Positions 26,789 through 35,790 of a stretch of 64,000 nucleotides of DNA are shown here, piece by piece. Where the stretch lies: NCBI GenBank assembly GCA_016716405.1, contig JADJWK010000001.1:1612001-1676000 (forward strand), in the 5' to 3' direction. Below the pieces are notes generated by a model. The model worked only from the letters and a program-made list of their open reading frames with translations. It did not search any database and was not told the origin of the DNA. This DNA is from Candidatus Melainabacteria bacterium. GTDB lineage: Bacteria; Cyanobacteriota; Vampirovibrionia; Obscuribacterales; Obscuribacteraceae. Every line of letters begins with the position of its first letter. Position 1 is the stretch's first letter. Both the position numbers and the translations under genes were made by a program.

Positions 26789-28207
26789 TCAGGATGCCGC
26801 CAATCTCAGAGCGTCACGCATCTCGGCTGCTCCGGCGAATCGCTCCCGGCTGTCCTGGGCAGTCGCCTTCGAGACCAGGGCGGCGAGCCCGGGGCTGATC
26901 CCGAGCAGCTCGGCATCGAGGATGGTGGTCTCGAGGGGCTCGGGGTCTCCGGCCATTAGCATGAAGGCAATGGTGCAGCCCAGGGAGTAGATATCGCTTG
27001 CCGGGCAGGGAGAGTTTTGAAACTGCTCAGGCGGCATATACGAGTGTTTGCCTCCGATGATATCGGTGGTGGTACCGTCCAGTCTGTGAGCAAGGGTGAA
27101 GTCGACAAGGCGAACTCCTCCCGCATCGTGATTGGTGCTCGATATCATGATGTTCTCGGGAGTGACGTCGAGATGAACCACCGGCGGTGATAGCCCGTGC
27201 AAGTACTCTAGAATGTCGCAGATCGCCGCGCCTATCTCGATGACGCGTGCTGGCGGAAGAGGACCGCTCTCTTCGACGAGCTGGCGAAGCGATCTGCCCT
27301 CCACGAATTCGCTTACTATATATTCGCGCATGTCTTCGATAAAATAGGCTTCCAGTCCGGCCAGTCCCGGATGGCTGAGGTCTTTCATTATGCCGGCCTC
27401 GCGATTGTCCATCTTCTGCGCAGCCGCCATGGCCTCGGCAGTCTCGGGGATTATGTATTCTTTGAGCAGGCAATCCCCGTTCGGTCCTTTGGCCAGATAG
27501 GCGGTCCCCTGACCGCCGGCTCCGATGCGGCGCTTTATTCTGTAGCGGCCATCGAGCACGGTGCCGCTCTCGAGCTCTTCCCGGCGCTTGCGGACGTGCT
27601 CGGTCTCCAGGCTTTCCAGCCAGATCTCGGTGAAAGCCGGCAGGTTTTCCGGCCTCTCTTGAAGCAGGGAGACGCTCTTTTCTCTGAGCTCCGGAAATTT
27701 CTCGGCGGCAAGCCGGAGAAAGGCTCCTTCGTCTACCCAGTCGTTGCCTCGCCCCAGCCGGAAGGAGCCACTATCATCCCGTGTCCGGAAATTGACTATG
27801 ACCGGAGCCCGAGCCCATAGAGGGCTGTCCATCGAAAGCTCGGTCAGATCGCTCCAGGCGATGGTCTGCTCCACTCTCTGCCTGCCGGTGAGCCCTCCGG
27901 ACAGGTTGTAGCGAAGCCTGATCCCGTTCTCATCGGCTTCCAGGAGCCTGTGGGAGCTGGTAATGCAGGGCAGTAAAGCAGCCGCTCCGGCAAGGATCAG
28001 TAGAGGCAAGAGCAATAGCAGGGACGAGAATTCTTCGAGGCGGTAGAAATGAAGCCAGGGGACGCCGAAGCAGAGACCGACTGTGATACCGACCAGAGAG
28101 ATGACGAAGATCAGGGGGACCAGAGCGGATGAGAGCTCCGGGGGCTCGAGCAAGCTGTCTTCCTCGAACTCGTTGAGGAGCATATCCGGATCTCTTTCTT
28201 TCTCCAT
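26789..28207 (-). CDS. Membrane-anchored atypical Ser/Thr kinase (HLD, DFT variants)
   Basis: 472 aa. Two TM helices (about 29-50 and 60-82), a small beta-rich domain resembling a PH-like membrane domain (about 85-200), then a C-terminal kinase fold from about 218. Catalytic motifs are degenerate: the Gly loop IGAGGQGTAY and Lys249 remain, but HRD is HLD (345-347), giving HLDVTPEN, and DFG is DFT (369-371). The acidic residues persist, so weak activity is possible. The start ATG at 28207 overlaps the stop of the upstream kinase (TGATG), so the pair is translationally coupled. The frame extends to 28432, but only inside the upstream kinase gene. Confidence 0.9.
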   Translation of the reverse strand: MEKERDPDMLLNEFEEDSLLEPPELSSALVPLIFVISLVGITVGLCFGVPWLHFYRLEEFSSLLLLLPLLILAGAAALLPCITSSHRLLEADENGIRLRYNLSGGLTGRQRVEQTIAWSDLTELSMDSPLWARAPVIVNFRTRDDSGSFRLGRGNDWVDEGAFLRLAAEKFPELREKSVSLLQERPENLPAFTEIWLESLETEHVRKRREELESGTVLDGRYRIKRRIGAGGQGTAYLAKGPNGDCLLKEYIIPETAEAMAAAQKMDNREAGIMKDLSHPGLAGLEAYFIEDMREYIVSEFVEGRSLRQLVEESGPLPPARVIEIGAAICDILEYLHGLSPPVVHLDVTPENIMISSTNHDAGGVRLVDFTLAHRLDGTTTDIIGGKHSYMPPEQFQNSPCPASDIYSLGCTIAFMLMAGDPEPLETTILDAELLGISPGLAALVSKATAQDSRERFAGAAEMRDALRLAAS

Positions 28208-29598
28208 CAGGTCGGCAGCTCCTCCAGCAGAGCCCGGGCTGACCGGGGTCGGTCTTCGGGATCCCTGGCCGTGAGCCGCTCCACCAGGCTTTCTACAGGA
28301 GCGGAAATGCTCTCCGCCAGCCGGGAGGGGTGAGCGGTCTTGAGTGGGACTGGGTCGGTTCCGGAAAGGAGAAAACTCAGGGTCGCACCGATGGAATAGA
28401 GATCGCTCAGAGGAGTTGTCCGTCCCTTGCACTGCTCCGGGGACATATAGGCCTGCTTGCCCACAAGAGTGCGGGTGGCGGTGCCGACAAAGGTGTTGGC
28501 GGCGCCGAAGTCGATCAGTCGGACGGTGCCGCTCTCATCGACGATGACATTGTCCGGCGATATATCCCGGTGGATGATCGCCGGCCGGCGCTCATGAAGG
28601 TAGGCGATGATGCCAGTCAGTTGCCTGATCCAGTCTATGGCCCGGCTTTCCTCCAGGGGACCCTCTTCCCGGACGATCTGTCTGAGATTGCGCCCGTTGA
28701 TGAATTGCAGCAGGATATAGTGCCGCTTATTCTCGACGAAGCAATCATAGACCCTGGCTATTTGAGGGTGATTGAGCCTGGCGAGGATCTCAGCCTCGCG
28801 CTCGAAGAGCTCCAGGGCTTTGTCTCTGAGCCGCGTGTCGGTGGCGGGAGGCAGGACTGCTTCTTTGACCACCGCAGGTCTTCCGTCCTTGAGGACGGCG
28901 AGATAGACTGCTGCCATGCCACCAGCAGCGATGAGCCGGCGGATTTTTACGCGTCCGGAGTTCAGTATCGTGTTCGGTGCAAGTGGCACGAATGCGGTGT
29001 TGCCTGTGTGGAAGCCCAGGGCATCCGTCCATAGTCGAGTGAAACTGGTCTCCACCGTGCCGCTGTCGCCGGGGGAAAGCTCCAGGCGCTCCATTACCCT
29101 TTCCGCTCTCAGATCCGGTGCATATCTCCTGATGGCATCGAGGAGCTTTTGAAGCTCGACACGCTTGAACCCGAAAATGTCCAGAAGAATTTTTTTGTCG
29201 TCTTCGATTTCGAAAACCAGGGCATCTGTCCTGTCTGGTTCCAGAAGCTTTATATCCAGTGATTTTATGGAGCTCCATGGTATCGTTCGTGGTATTCCGC
29301 TCTCCAGAGACACTGAAGCAGGCAGCTTGATAGCGCTGCTGCTGCAGGTTATGGCGGAATCGGCAGGGAGGCGCCTCCTGACCAGGTAGATGACCACCAC
29401 TGTGATCAGCACCGAGATATAGAGGGCGAAGAGAGCTTTCGAGCTGATCAGGAAGAGGATGGCCGCTACCCCGACCGTGATGAAGGTGAAGGCGATGGCT
29501 GAGAGATTGAGCAAGACATTCCTGTCCCGATCGGCAAAAGGAGCCAGGATCCTGATTTTGACCCGGGTGCGGCTGTCGCTGTACCTGATTTTGATCAA
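28207..29598 (-). CDS. Membrane-anchored Ser/Thr protein kinase
   Basis: 463 aa, same layout as its downstream neighbour: two TM helices (about 29-51 and 54-74), a beta-rich middle domain (80-200), and a C-terminal kinase from about 215. Here the catalytic residues are canonical: Lys245, HRDISPDN (343-350) and DFG (363-365). The Gly loop reads AAGGMAAVY, lacking its first usual Gly. The kinase domain lies after the TM pair, the reverse of most bacterial STPKs. With the HLD/DFT paralogue it may form an active/pseudokinase pair. It starts 9 bp downstream of rqcH. Confidence 0.92.
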   Translation of the reverse strand: MIKIRYSDSRTRVKIRILAPFADRDRNVLLNLSAIAFTFITVGVAAILFLISSKALFALYISVLITVVVIYLVRRRLPADSAITCSSSAIKLPASVSLESGIPRTIPWSSIKSLDIKLLEPDRTDALVFEIEDDKKILLDIFGFKRVELQKLLDAIRRYAPDLRAERVMERLELSPGDSGTVETSFTRLWTDALGFHTGNTAFVPLAPNTILNSGRVKIRRLIAAGGMAAVYLAVLKDGRPAVVKEAVLPPATDTRLRDKALELFEREAEILARLNHPQIARVYDCFVENKRHYILLQFINGRNLRQIVREEGPLEESRAIDWIRQLTGIIAYLHERRPAIIHRDISPDNVIVDESGTVRLIDFGAANTFVGTATRTLVGKQAYMSPEQCKGRTTPLSDLYSIGATLSFLLSGTDPVPLKTAHPSRLAESISAPVESLVERLTARDPEDRPRSARALLEELPT

Positions 29599-29607
29599 TG
29601 CCGGAGT

Positions 29608-31488
29608 CTACTGGAAGAGACGGCGCATGAAGCCCGGCAGCGGCTGGCTGGTGTCGATCTCCAGCGTCTTCTCATTCTCGTAGCGCACCATGCCCGGTTT
29701 TTTGGGATCGACCTTTTTGACATATTTGCAGCGCGTGTAGACGACTCGCACGGTGGAGCCGGCTGCCGCTCTGGAGAATCGGGCAGCCACCTGGGCTGCT
29801 TCGGTGAGGGTCTGTTTGGGAGGGTCCTGCCGATTGCCCGAGATCCTGATCAGGACGTGAGCGCCGCCTTGACCCAGGACGTGGAGCCAGAGGTCGTTGG
29901 GGTTGGCGATCTTGCTCATCAAGACATCATTCTCGTGACGGTTGCGCCCGACATAGATGGTCCATCCGTCGCTGGATTTGAAATTGAGGATTCGCTGCTT
30001 GCTTCGAGGCTTGCCAGTGGTCTGAGTCCCGGCGCCGCGATTCTTGCTCTTCTCTGGCGCCTGGCGCCTGGGGGAGAGGGTGTCTTTGATCTTGCGGAGC
30101 TCATTGATATCGGCGGCACTCTCAGCCGATGCTCGCAGGGCGTCGAGCACCGCCATCCGCTTGCTCACCTCGGTCACGGTGCCGGAGGCGGCGGCCTTTC
30201 TGGCTCTGGTCTTGGCGTATTGCGTATAATAGTGCTGAGCGTTCTGTCTGCCCGAGAGCTGTGGATTGAGCTTGATCGTGACGGTGCGGCCATCGCCTTC
30301 CGACCAGTTCTCCACTTCGAGATCTGTCTGACCGGGCTGTATCTTGTTGAGATTGCTGAGGATCATATGACCCCAGGTCTTGAGCTCCTCGAGCTCGCCC
30401 TCGGCTTGCATATGCGCTTCGGCGACCTGGCGACGCGACTCGAGCTTGCCTGCTTCGGAGGCAATCTCGGCTTTGATTTTCTCGCGTAATTGCAGGAAGG
30501 CTTCCCGTGCTTCAAGGGCCCGGAAATAATGCTCGACCAGATCGTTTACGGTGGTGAAGGATGTCCAGATGCTTTCATCGCTATTGTCCGGATACCAGCC
30601 CAGAAGCGTGTAACGTTCGAGGTCCACGCGCATGAGCGGCTTGAAGTCGGTCCTCTCTTGCAGGCTGGAGAGTTTATCCCACAGGCGCTCTTTCAGATCG
30701 GTCTCTTTCAGGGCTTCCGAGATCCGGCTTTTCAAGCCAGTGCCGGTGACAATCTCTTCGCTGAGATGTTTGCCCAGTCCGGTGAATTCGTGAAGGAGCC
30801 ATTGCTCCAGGGTGGCTGCCCGGGGCCGGCCGCCCTCCTCCTCTTCCTTGCTTTCGCAGGCGGGGAGTTCTGCAATGCGCTCTTCGAAGACCTTTCTCTC
30901 GAGAGCGAAGACGTTCGGTCTATCCTGGCCGGGAGGCCTCTGGTAAGGCAGATTGGGCAGGACTTCCCGTTGTCTGCTCATTTCCCTGGTGACGGCATGG
31001 GAGGAGGAAAGTATCTTTTTGCTCTCTTTCTCCCAGAAGATAAGATTGCTATGGCGCCCCATGATTTCGGCGGTGAGGATCTTGATGGACGGGGTTCCCA
31101 CCTCGTCCAGGCAGGAAAAGACGAAGTCGACGATGCGCTCGCCGGGCAACTGGTCGACGCCTACCAGGGTGGCGCCGGTCAGGTGCTTGCGCAGCACCAT
31201 GCAAAAATTGGGTGGCTGGTTATTGCTGTATTTCGATTGATAGCGCTCGTAGATGCTGCCTTCTCCGGCGTGGCTGCTGTCTTTGCTGCTGGGGATACGA
31301 ACCAGGCACATGCGCCCATAGACCGACTGGGCTGAGAGGAAAACGCTGACATTGCCGCCTTTGGAGCGCAGATCGATTATGATTTCGTCACGGGCAAGTT
31401 GATATACCTTGTCCACTTTTCTGTTCAGGAGAAGCGGTCTTGCTTCTTGAAGCACAGCCCGGATAGAAAGGGCGTCGAATGGTTGCAT
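29608..31488 (-). CDS. rqcH: Rqc2 homologue RqcH (NFACT family)
   Basis: 626 aa. RqcH binds obstructed 50S subunits with peptidyl-tRNA and adds alanine tails for degradation. Domains in order: NFACT-N (1-230, starts MQPFDALSIRAVLQEA), helix-hairpin-helix and coiled coils (230-470), and NFACT-R (about 500-610: DGWTIYVGRNRHENDVL, DLWLHVLGQGGAHVLIR). The tail-recruiting Asp-Arg pair of NFACT-N appears as Glu117-Arg118 (LPGERIVDF). No SD is obvious before ATG 31488. Divergent from gmk by 114 bp of AT-rich sequence. Confidence 0.93.
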   Translation of the reverse strand: MQPFDALSIRAVLQEARPLLLNRKVDKVYQLARDEIIIDLRSKGGNVSVFLSAQSVYGRMCLVRIPSSKDSSHAGEGSIYERYQSKYSNNQPPNFCMVLRKHLTGATLVGVDQLPGERIVDFVFSCLDEVGTPSIKILTAEIMGRHSNLIFWEKESKKILSSSHAVTREMSRQREVLPNLPYQRPPGQDRPNVFALERKVFEERIAELPACESKEEEEGGRPRAATLEQWLLHEFTGLGKHLSEEIVTGTGLKSRISEALKETDLKERLWDKLSSLQERTDFKPLMRVDLERYTLLGWYPDNSDESIWTSFTTVNDLVEHYFRALEAREAFLQLREKIKAEIASEAGKLESRRQVAEAHMQAEGELEELKTWGHMILSNLNKIQPGQTDLEVENWSEGDGRTVTIKLNPQLSGRQNAQHYYTQYAKTRARKAAASGTVTEVSKRMAVLDALRASAESAADINELRKIKDTLSPRRQAPEKSKNRGAGTQTTGKPRSKQRILNFKSSDGWTIYVGRNRHENDVLMSKIANPNDLWLHVLGQGGAHVLIRISGNRQDPPKQTLTEAAQVAARFSRAAAGSTVRVVYTRCKYVKKVDPKKPGMVRYENEKTLEIDTSQPLPGFMRRLFQ

Positions 31489-31602
31489 GACAACACCGGC
31501 TCGGGTTCAATAGATGAAAATTTATCAAATAATCTATTCTTTTGCGAATCGCTCGAATTGAGAAATTCCCGGTAATAATGAAGCAGAACATGGTGGCATG
31601 TC

Positions 31603-32250
31603 ATGATAAAGGAATCGATCATTCGTAAGCCCGTTCAGCCAGCACGAGCCGGAAAGCCGGCAGCCGGAAGGCTGATTGTCGTCACCGGACCATCCGGAGT
31701 CGGCAAGGGCACGGTCACGGGTAGCGTTGTCGGCCAGGTCGAGAGCATAGCTAAATCGGTCTCGGTCACAACCAGGCATATCAGGGACGGTGAAACCGAA
31801 GGGGTCGATTATTTCTTCCGGACCGTGGAAGAGTTCCTGGACATGGAGACGAAAGGCGAGTTTCTCGAGTCCGCCCAGTTTGCCGGGCACTATTACGGCA
31901 CGCCCGAGCACTGGGTCGAGGAGAAAATCAGAGAGGGCGTCGATGTCATTCTCGAGATCGAGGTGCAGGGCGCCAGGCAGGTCAGGGACAAATGCCCCGG
32001 TGCCGTGCTGGTCTTTCTCTCCCCTCCTAATTTCGAGGCTCTCGAAGAGCGCTTGAAAGGGCGCGGCAAAGACACCCGGGAGATGATCGCCCTGCGTCTG
32101 GAGAAAGCCCAGGAAGAGCTGCAGTGTCTCGACCTCTTCGATTATGAAGTTATTAATGACAATCTCGAAGAAGCCGTTCGCAATATGACGCATATCGTGT
32201 ATGCTGAAAGACTGAGAATAAGACCCGCAGCAGAGGCAGAGAGCCGTTAA
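31603..32250 (+). CDS. gmk: Guanylate kinase
   Basis: 215 aa enzyme converting GMP to GDP with ATP. The P-loop is in VVTGPSGVGKGTV (about 25-37), followed by SVTTRHIRDGETEGVDYFF, GEFLESAQFAGHYYGTP, ILEIEVQGARQV and FLSPP. A basic 20 aa N-terminal extension precedes the core. It is immediately followed by rpoZ with no spacing (stop 32248-32250, ATG 32251), the classic gmk-rpoZ pair. All catalytic motifs intact. Confidence 0.97.
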   Translation: MIKESIIRKPVQPARAGKPAAGRLIVVTGPSGVGKGTVTGSVVGQVESIAKSVSVTTRHIRDGETEGVDYFFRTVEEFLDMETKGEFLESAQFAGHYYGTPEHWVEEKIREGVDVILEIEVQGARQVRDKCPGAVLVFLSPPNFEALEERLKGRGKDTREMIALRLEKAQEELQCLDLFDYEVINDNLEEAVRNMTHIVYAERLRIRPAAEAESR

Positions 32251-32463
32251 ATGAGCACCACTAATATTCTCGATCAACTCCTGGACGAAAACACCAACCG
32301 CTACGAGCTGGTTTTGAAAGTCGCCCAGAGAGCCAAGCAGATCAAAAACGAATCCCGCGAGCAGGCCAAGACCACCAATGCCGTAATCCAGGCTTTGCAG
32401 ATGGTGGCTGCCGAGGGTGACGGCACTATCCTGATCTCGCCTTCCGGCTATCAGCTTTATTGA
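32251..32463 (+). CDS. rpoZ: RNA polymerase omega subunit
   Basis: 70 aa. It assists assembly of the beta-prime subunit. Recognised from NRYELVLKVAQRAKQIKNES and the conserved A-x-x-x-TTNAVIQAL motif, plus its place directly after gmk. The length fits short omega subunits. The start codon abuts the gmk stop, so translation is coupled. No terminator with a T-tract is visible in the 126 bp that follow. Confidence 0.93.
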   Translation: MSTTNILDQLLDENTNRYELVLKVAQRAKQIKNESREQAKTTNAVIQALQMVAAEGDGTILISPSGYQLY

Positions 32464-32525
32464 TTCGAGCGCCTGTCCCGATTGGTTAATTTGCTCTCAT
32501 TGCCGACACAATGGGAATTACCGGG

Positions 32526-32554
32526 TTGTCAAAGTCCTCGCCTCTGTCTACACT
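32526..32554 (+). promoter_or_regulatory. Predicted promoter for the small membrane protein gene
   Basis: TTGTCA at 32526-32531, exactly 17 bp, TACACT at 32549-32554. The predicted start is near 32561, 29 nt upstream of the ATG at 32590. The promoter supports that small gene being real. Confidence 0.5.
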
Positions 32555-32589
32555 GCTGTTACTCCGCGTAATCAAGTAGAAGGCAAGCA

Positions 32590-32799
32590 ATGGACCTCTG
32601 GTCGACCCTCTTACTGTTTGCCCTGATGTCAGGGATTATGGGATGGTGTATGACACCATTCCTTAACGGCATTATCTGGTTTTGCGACTGGCGGGACGGC
32701 AACAACATCGACTGGGGGCTCGAAACAGCTTTTACTGTTGCTGTTCCCTTCGCCTGGATGTTCGCTCTTTTCGAAATCATAATCCTCTACCACCGCTAG
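32590..32799 (+). CDS. Small membrane protein antisense to the dusB 3' end
   Basis: 69 aa with two hydrophobic segments (LLLFALMSGIMGWCMTPFL and FTVAVPFAWMFALFEIIIL) around a polar loop (DWRDGNNIDW). An SD-like GAAGG lies 7 nt upstream and a near-consensus promoter ends 35 bp upstream. The gene overlaps the last 171 bp of dusB on the other strand, where dusB codes for an unconserved-looking tail, so the overlap is either genuine antisense coding or dusB reads past its ancestral end. Function unknown. Confidence 0.55.
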   Translation: MDLWSTLLLFALMSGIMGWCMTPFLNGIIWFCDWRDGNNIDWGLETAFTVAVPFAWMFALFEIIILYHR

Positions 32800-33789
32800 G
32801 AAGCGCTCTTTGCCTTCCCTGCCCCCGGACTGCTCGGCAAGCTCGGTGAGGATATCCACCACCTCCCGGGCTGAATCGATCTGGGTGAGTCGAGCCCGGA
32901 AAGGGGCGCTGTGCGGAATCCCCTTGGTGTAGTGGGTGAGATGGCGCCGGGACTCATTGGTGCCGACGCGAACGCCTTTGTAATCGATCAGGCCCAGGGC
33001 ATGCTGAACAGCGCAGATCAGGCGCTCGATGGTGTCGGGCGGGTCGTCCAGCTTTCCCTCGTCCAGATATCTGGTGATTCTCGGAATCAGCCAGGGGTTG
33101 CCCAGGGTGCCCCGCGCCACTGCTACCCCGTCGCAACCTGTGATCTCGAGCAGGCGCTCGGCATCCTCGGGCTCGAAGATATCGCCGTTTCCGAAAACAG
33201 GAATGGACAGCGCCTTTTTCACATGGGCTATAAAGTGCCAGTCGGCTTTGCCTGCGTAGCGCTGTTGCCTGGTCCTGCCGTGCACTGTGACCGCCCGGGC
33301 CCCGGACCCTTCCATGAGCTCTCCGAACTCGACACAGTTGCGCGTATCGTCGTCCCAGCCCAGGCGGAACTTCACTGTTACCGGTATCGAGACGCTCTGG
33401 ACCACTGTCGAGACTATCTCCGCAGCCAGCTCGGGCTCGCGCATCAGGGCGCAACCGTCTTTGCCGTTGGTGATCTTGGGGACCGGGCAGCCCATATTGA
33501 TATCGACAAAGTCGGCTCCCCGGGCTTCTGCCGACCGGGCCGCCGCCGCCATCACCTCGGGCTCATGCCCGAATATCTGGATGCCGATGGGATGCTCGTC
33601 CTCGGCCAGATCCATGAGACGCGACTCCGGTCGGAAAAGCAATCCTTTGCTCGAGACCATCTCGGTGGCGAGCATGCATGTCCGGTCCACCCGTCTCACC
33701 ATGCCTCGAAAGACGATATCGGTCACCCCCGCCATGGGCGGGACATAGACGCGACCGGGAATAGTCAGTGAGCCGATCTTAATGGGCAC
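32629..33789 (-). CDS. dusB: tRNA-dihydrouridine synthase (DusB-like)
   Basis: 386 aa FMN-dependent TIM-barrel enzyme reducing uridines in tRNA D-loops. The motifs are PPMAGVTDIVFR, the catalytic cysteine in NMGCPVPKI, KFRLGWDDDTRN, TVHGRTRQQRY, GNGDIFEP and GVAVARGTLGNPW. The core ends around residue 335. The remaining ~50 residues are low-complexity and lie opposite the small membrane protein gene, unlike standard Dus proteins. Divergent from the secreted protein gene at 33908. DusB rather than DusA/C is inferred from overall motif spelling. Confidence 0.93.
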   Translation of the reverse strand: MPIKIGSLTIPGRVYVPPMAGVTDIVFRGMVRRVDRTCMLATEMVSSKGLLFRPESRLMDLAEDEHPIGIQIFGHEPEVMAAAARSAEARGADFVDINMGCPVPKITNGKDGCALMREPELAAEIVSTVVQSVSIPVTVKFRLGWDDDTRNCVEFGELMEGSGARAVTVHGRTRQQRYAGKADWHFIAHVKKALSIPVFGNGDIFEPEDAERLLEITGCDGVAVARGTLGNPWLIPRITRYLDEGKLDDPPDTIERLICAVQHALGLIDYKGVRVGTNESRRHLTHYTKGIPHSAPFRARLTQIDSAREVVDILTELAEQSGGREGKERFLAVVEDYDFEKSEHPGEGNSNSKSCFEPPVDVVAVPPVAKPDNAVKEWCHTPSHNP

Positions 33790-33907
33790 TTCAGCGACCT
33801 GTCATAAGCGAGAATGTCTCGATCAATTAGTTTACAAGAATGAGTCGCCCGGTTGTCAAACCGCAAAGCTATTACAATTCATATATCGTGTTCAAAAAGG
33901 TCCTTCC

Positions 33908-34546
33908 ATGATCCACTCCCGAGCCAGCCAGACCGTTATTCTGTCAGCAGCCATGAGCCTTGTTGCCGTCCCGCAGGCGCTCTCCTACGGCACCTGCAAA
34001 GTAAGCGGCCGGGTCACCGATGCCGAGACCCGTCCTCTCAAGAATGTCGAGGTGGATCTCTGGGAGAAGGACGGCGAGCTGTCCCTGACCACCAGGACCA
34101 ATCGCCGGGGCGAGTTCGAGTTCGAGCACGAGCCCTGCGGCTCCTGCTTTCTGGAGGTGACAGCCCCGGTGAAGACCGGACTTTCCCAGGCGATCATCGA
34201 GGACGTTCCCGGCGACGACAGCCGCAGTTATCTCGTATCTCTCAAGCAGGGCTTCTGTGTGAGAGGCCGGGTCACCTCCCGGGGCAAGCCCTTGAAGGGA
34301 ATCATCGTCAAGGTCTACAGCAAGGAGCATAAGGAGGACAAAAAGGAGCGCACCCACGGCGGCGGCGCCATCCTCACCGGACGTGGTGGCGAGTTTCGAA
34401 TTGTCCTGACACCGGGAGAAAAGACTGTAGTATTCATCAATACAAGGTATAAAGATGTCGTGCACCGGCGGGAAGCGTCGCTGAAAGTGGTCAAGGACAT
34501 CACCCTTGCAGACGTGGAGTTGCCTGTGATTGAGAGGCGTCAATGA
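33908..34546 (+). CDS. Secreted protein with carboxypeptidase-regulatory-like domain
   Basis: 212 aa. Signal peptide (MIHSRASQTVILSAAMSLVAVPQALSYG), then an Ig-like domain with GRVTDAETRPLKNVEVDLWEKDGE and TRTNRRGEFEFEH. This is the pattern of carboxypeptidase regulatory-like (CarboxypepD_reg) or Cna-B folds. A second, similar unit begins at VRGRVTSRGKPLKGIIVKVY. The frame opens at 33782, but ATG 33908 begins the signal peptide and has AAGG upstream. Its stop overlaps the larC start (ATGA). Probably an envelope structural domain protein; partner unknown. Confidence 0.8.
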   Translation: MIHSRASQTVILSAAMSLVAVPQALSYGTCKVSGRVTDAETRPLKNVEVDLWEKDGELSLTTRTNRRGEFEFEHEPCGSCFLEVTAPVKTGLSQAIIEDVPGDDSRSYLVSLKQGFCVRGRVTSRGKPLKGIIVKVYSKEHKEDKKERTHGGGAILTGRGGEFRIVLTPGEKTVVFINTRYKDVVHRREASLKVVKDITLADVELPVIERRQ

Positions 34547-35790
34547 AACTGGCTCACTTCGATTGCCCTTTCGGGGCCGCAGGCGACATGCTCCTTGCCG
34601 GTCTGCTCGATGCCGGGGCCTCGCTGGCGGAGCTGAACGAAGCCCTGACCGGTCTCGCTATCGAGCCTGATGCCGTCTCGGTATTGACCAGCAAGGTCAG
34701 GCGTTGCTCGATTGAGGCGAACAAGGTCGACGTCCAATGCCATGAAGGCGGCAACGGGGACCATCATCACCATGAGCATCATGGTCGAAGCTTCAAGGAC
34801 ATCCGGGCGATCCTCGAGTCATCGAGGCTGCCTGACGGAGCCCTGGACCTTTCTCTGGCGATCTTCGGGAATCTCGCCAGGGCCGAGGCCCACGTGCACG
34901 GAACCTCGGTGGATGAGATCCACTTTCACGAGGTCGGGGCCCTCGACGCCCTGGCCGATATCGTCGGCTTCGCCTTCTGCTACCACCGGCTCGGTATCGA
35001 GCGGGCCACGGCAAGCCCTCTGCCCATGGGCGCCGGCGTGGTCAAAACCGAGCACGGGATATTTCCTGTTCCGGGGCCGGCTGTGGGCTATCTCATCGAG
35101 CAAGGCAGGGTGCCGACCTCGCCCCTGCAACTGCCTTTCGAATGTCTCACGCCGACCGGGGCGGCGATACTGACGACGGTGGCGTCATCCTGGTCCGGAC
35201 TGCCGTCGTTTGCCCATATTGATAATATCGGATATGGTGCTGGCACTCTCGATCCCGGCGACCACCCGAATATCTGCCGCGTCTTTCTGGGCACCGCCTC
35301 GAAGTCGGTCTGGAGCGAAGGCGAGGAAGACGGGAGATTTCTCTGCGAGCTGGTCACCGTCATCGAGACCGATATCGACGACTGCTCCCCCAGTGTTCTA
35401 GCCTATGCCTGCGAGAAGCTCTTCGAAGGAGGCGCCCTGGACGTCACGGTGACACCGACGGTGATGAAGAAGAACCGCAGCGGCCATCATATCAGTGTAG
35501 TTTGCCGGGCCGACCGGCGAGAGCAGCTCGCTTCCATAATCATGGCCGAGACCTCGACTATCGGTGTACGCTGTCACAGCAGCGAGCGGCTCGTTCTCGA
35601 GCGGGATTTCGAGGTGGTGGAGCTTCCCGGCCCGGGGCGGGTGCGGGTGAAAGTAGCAAGCGACGGCGCCGGGAGAGTGCTCAATCTCCAGCCCGAATAC
35701 AGTGATTGCGCCGATTATGCTCGAGCCCGGCAGATCCCGATCAAAGAAGTCATCGACCTGGTGATTGCAGCATACAGACAACAGTCATGA
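34543..35790 (+). CDS. larC: Nickel pincer cofactor biosynthesis protein LarC
   Basis: 415 aa CTP-dependent cyclometallase that inserts nickel into the pyridinium-dithiocarboxylate cofactor of lactate racemase-type enzymes. Recognised from HFDCPFGAAGDMLLAGLLDAG, the His-rich loop GDHHHHEHHG (about 67-76, nickel binding), IHFHEVGALDALADIVG, TPTGAAIL and ETDIDDCSPSVL. It is a single continuous frame, unlike Lactobacillus plantarum where larC needs a frameshift. No larA, larB or larE is in the window. ATGA overlaps couple it to both neighbours, which encode secreted proteins. Confidence 0.93.
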   Translation: MKLAHFDCPFGAAGDMLLAGLLDAGASLAELNEALTGLAIEPDAVSVLTSKVRRCSIEANKVDVQCHEGGNGDHHHHEHHGRSFKDIRAILESSRLPDGALDLSLAIFGNLARAEAHVHGTSVDEIHFHEVGALDALADIVGFAFCYHRLGIERATASPLPMGAGVVKTEHGIFPVPGPAVGYLIEQGRVPTSPLQLPFECLTPTGAAILTTVASSWSGLPSFAHIDNIGYGAGTLDPGDHPNICRVFLGTASKSVWSEGEEDGRFLCELVTVIETDIDDCSPSVLAYACEKLFEGGALDVTVTPTVMKKNRSGHHISVVCRADRREQLASIIMAETSTIGVRCHSSERLVLERDFEVVELPGPGRVRVKVASDGAGRVLNLQPEYSDCADYARARQIPIKEVIDLVIAAYRQQS

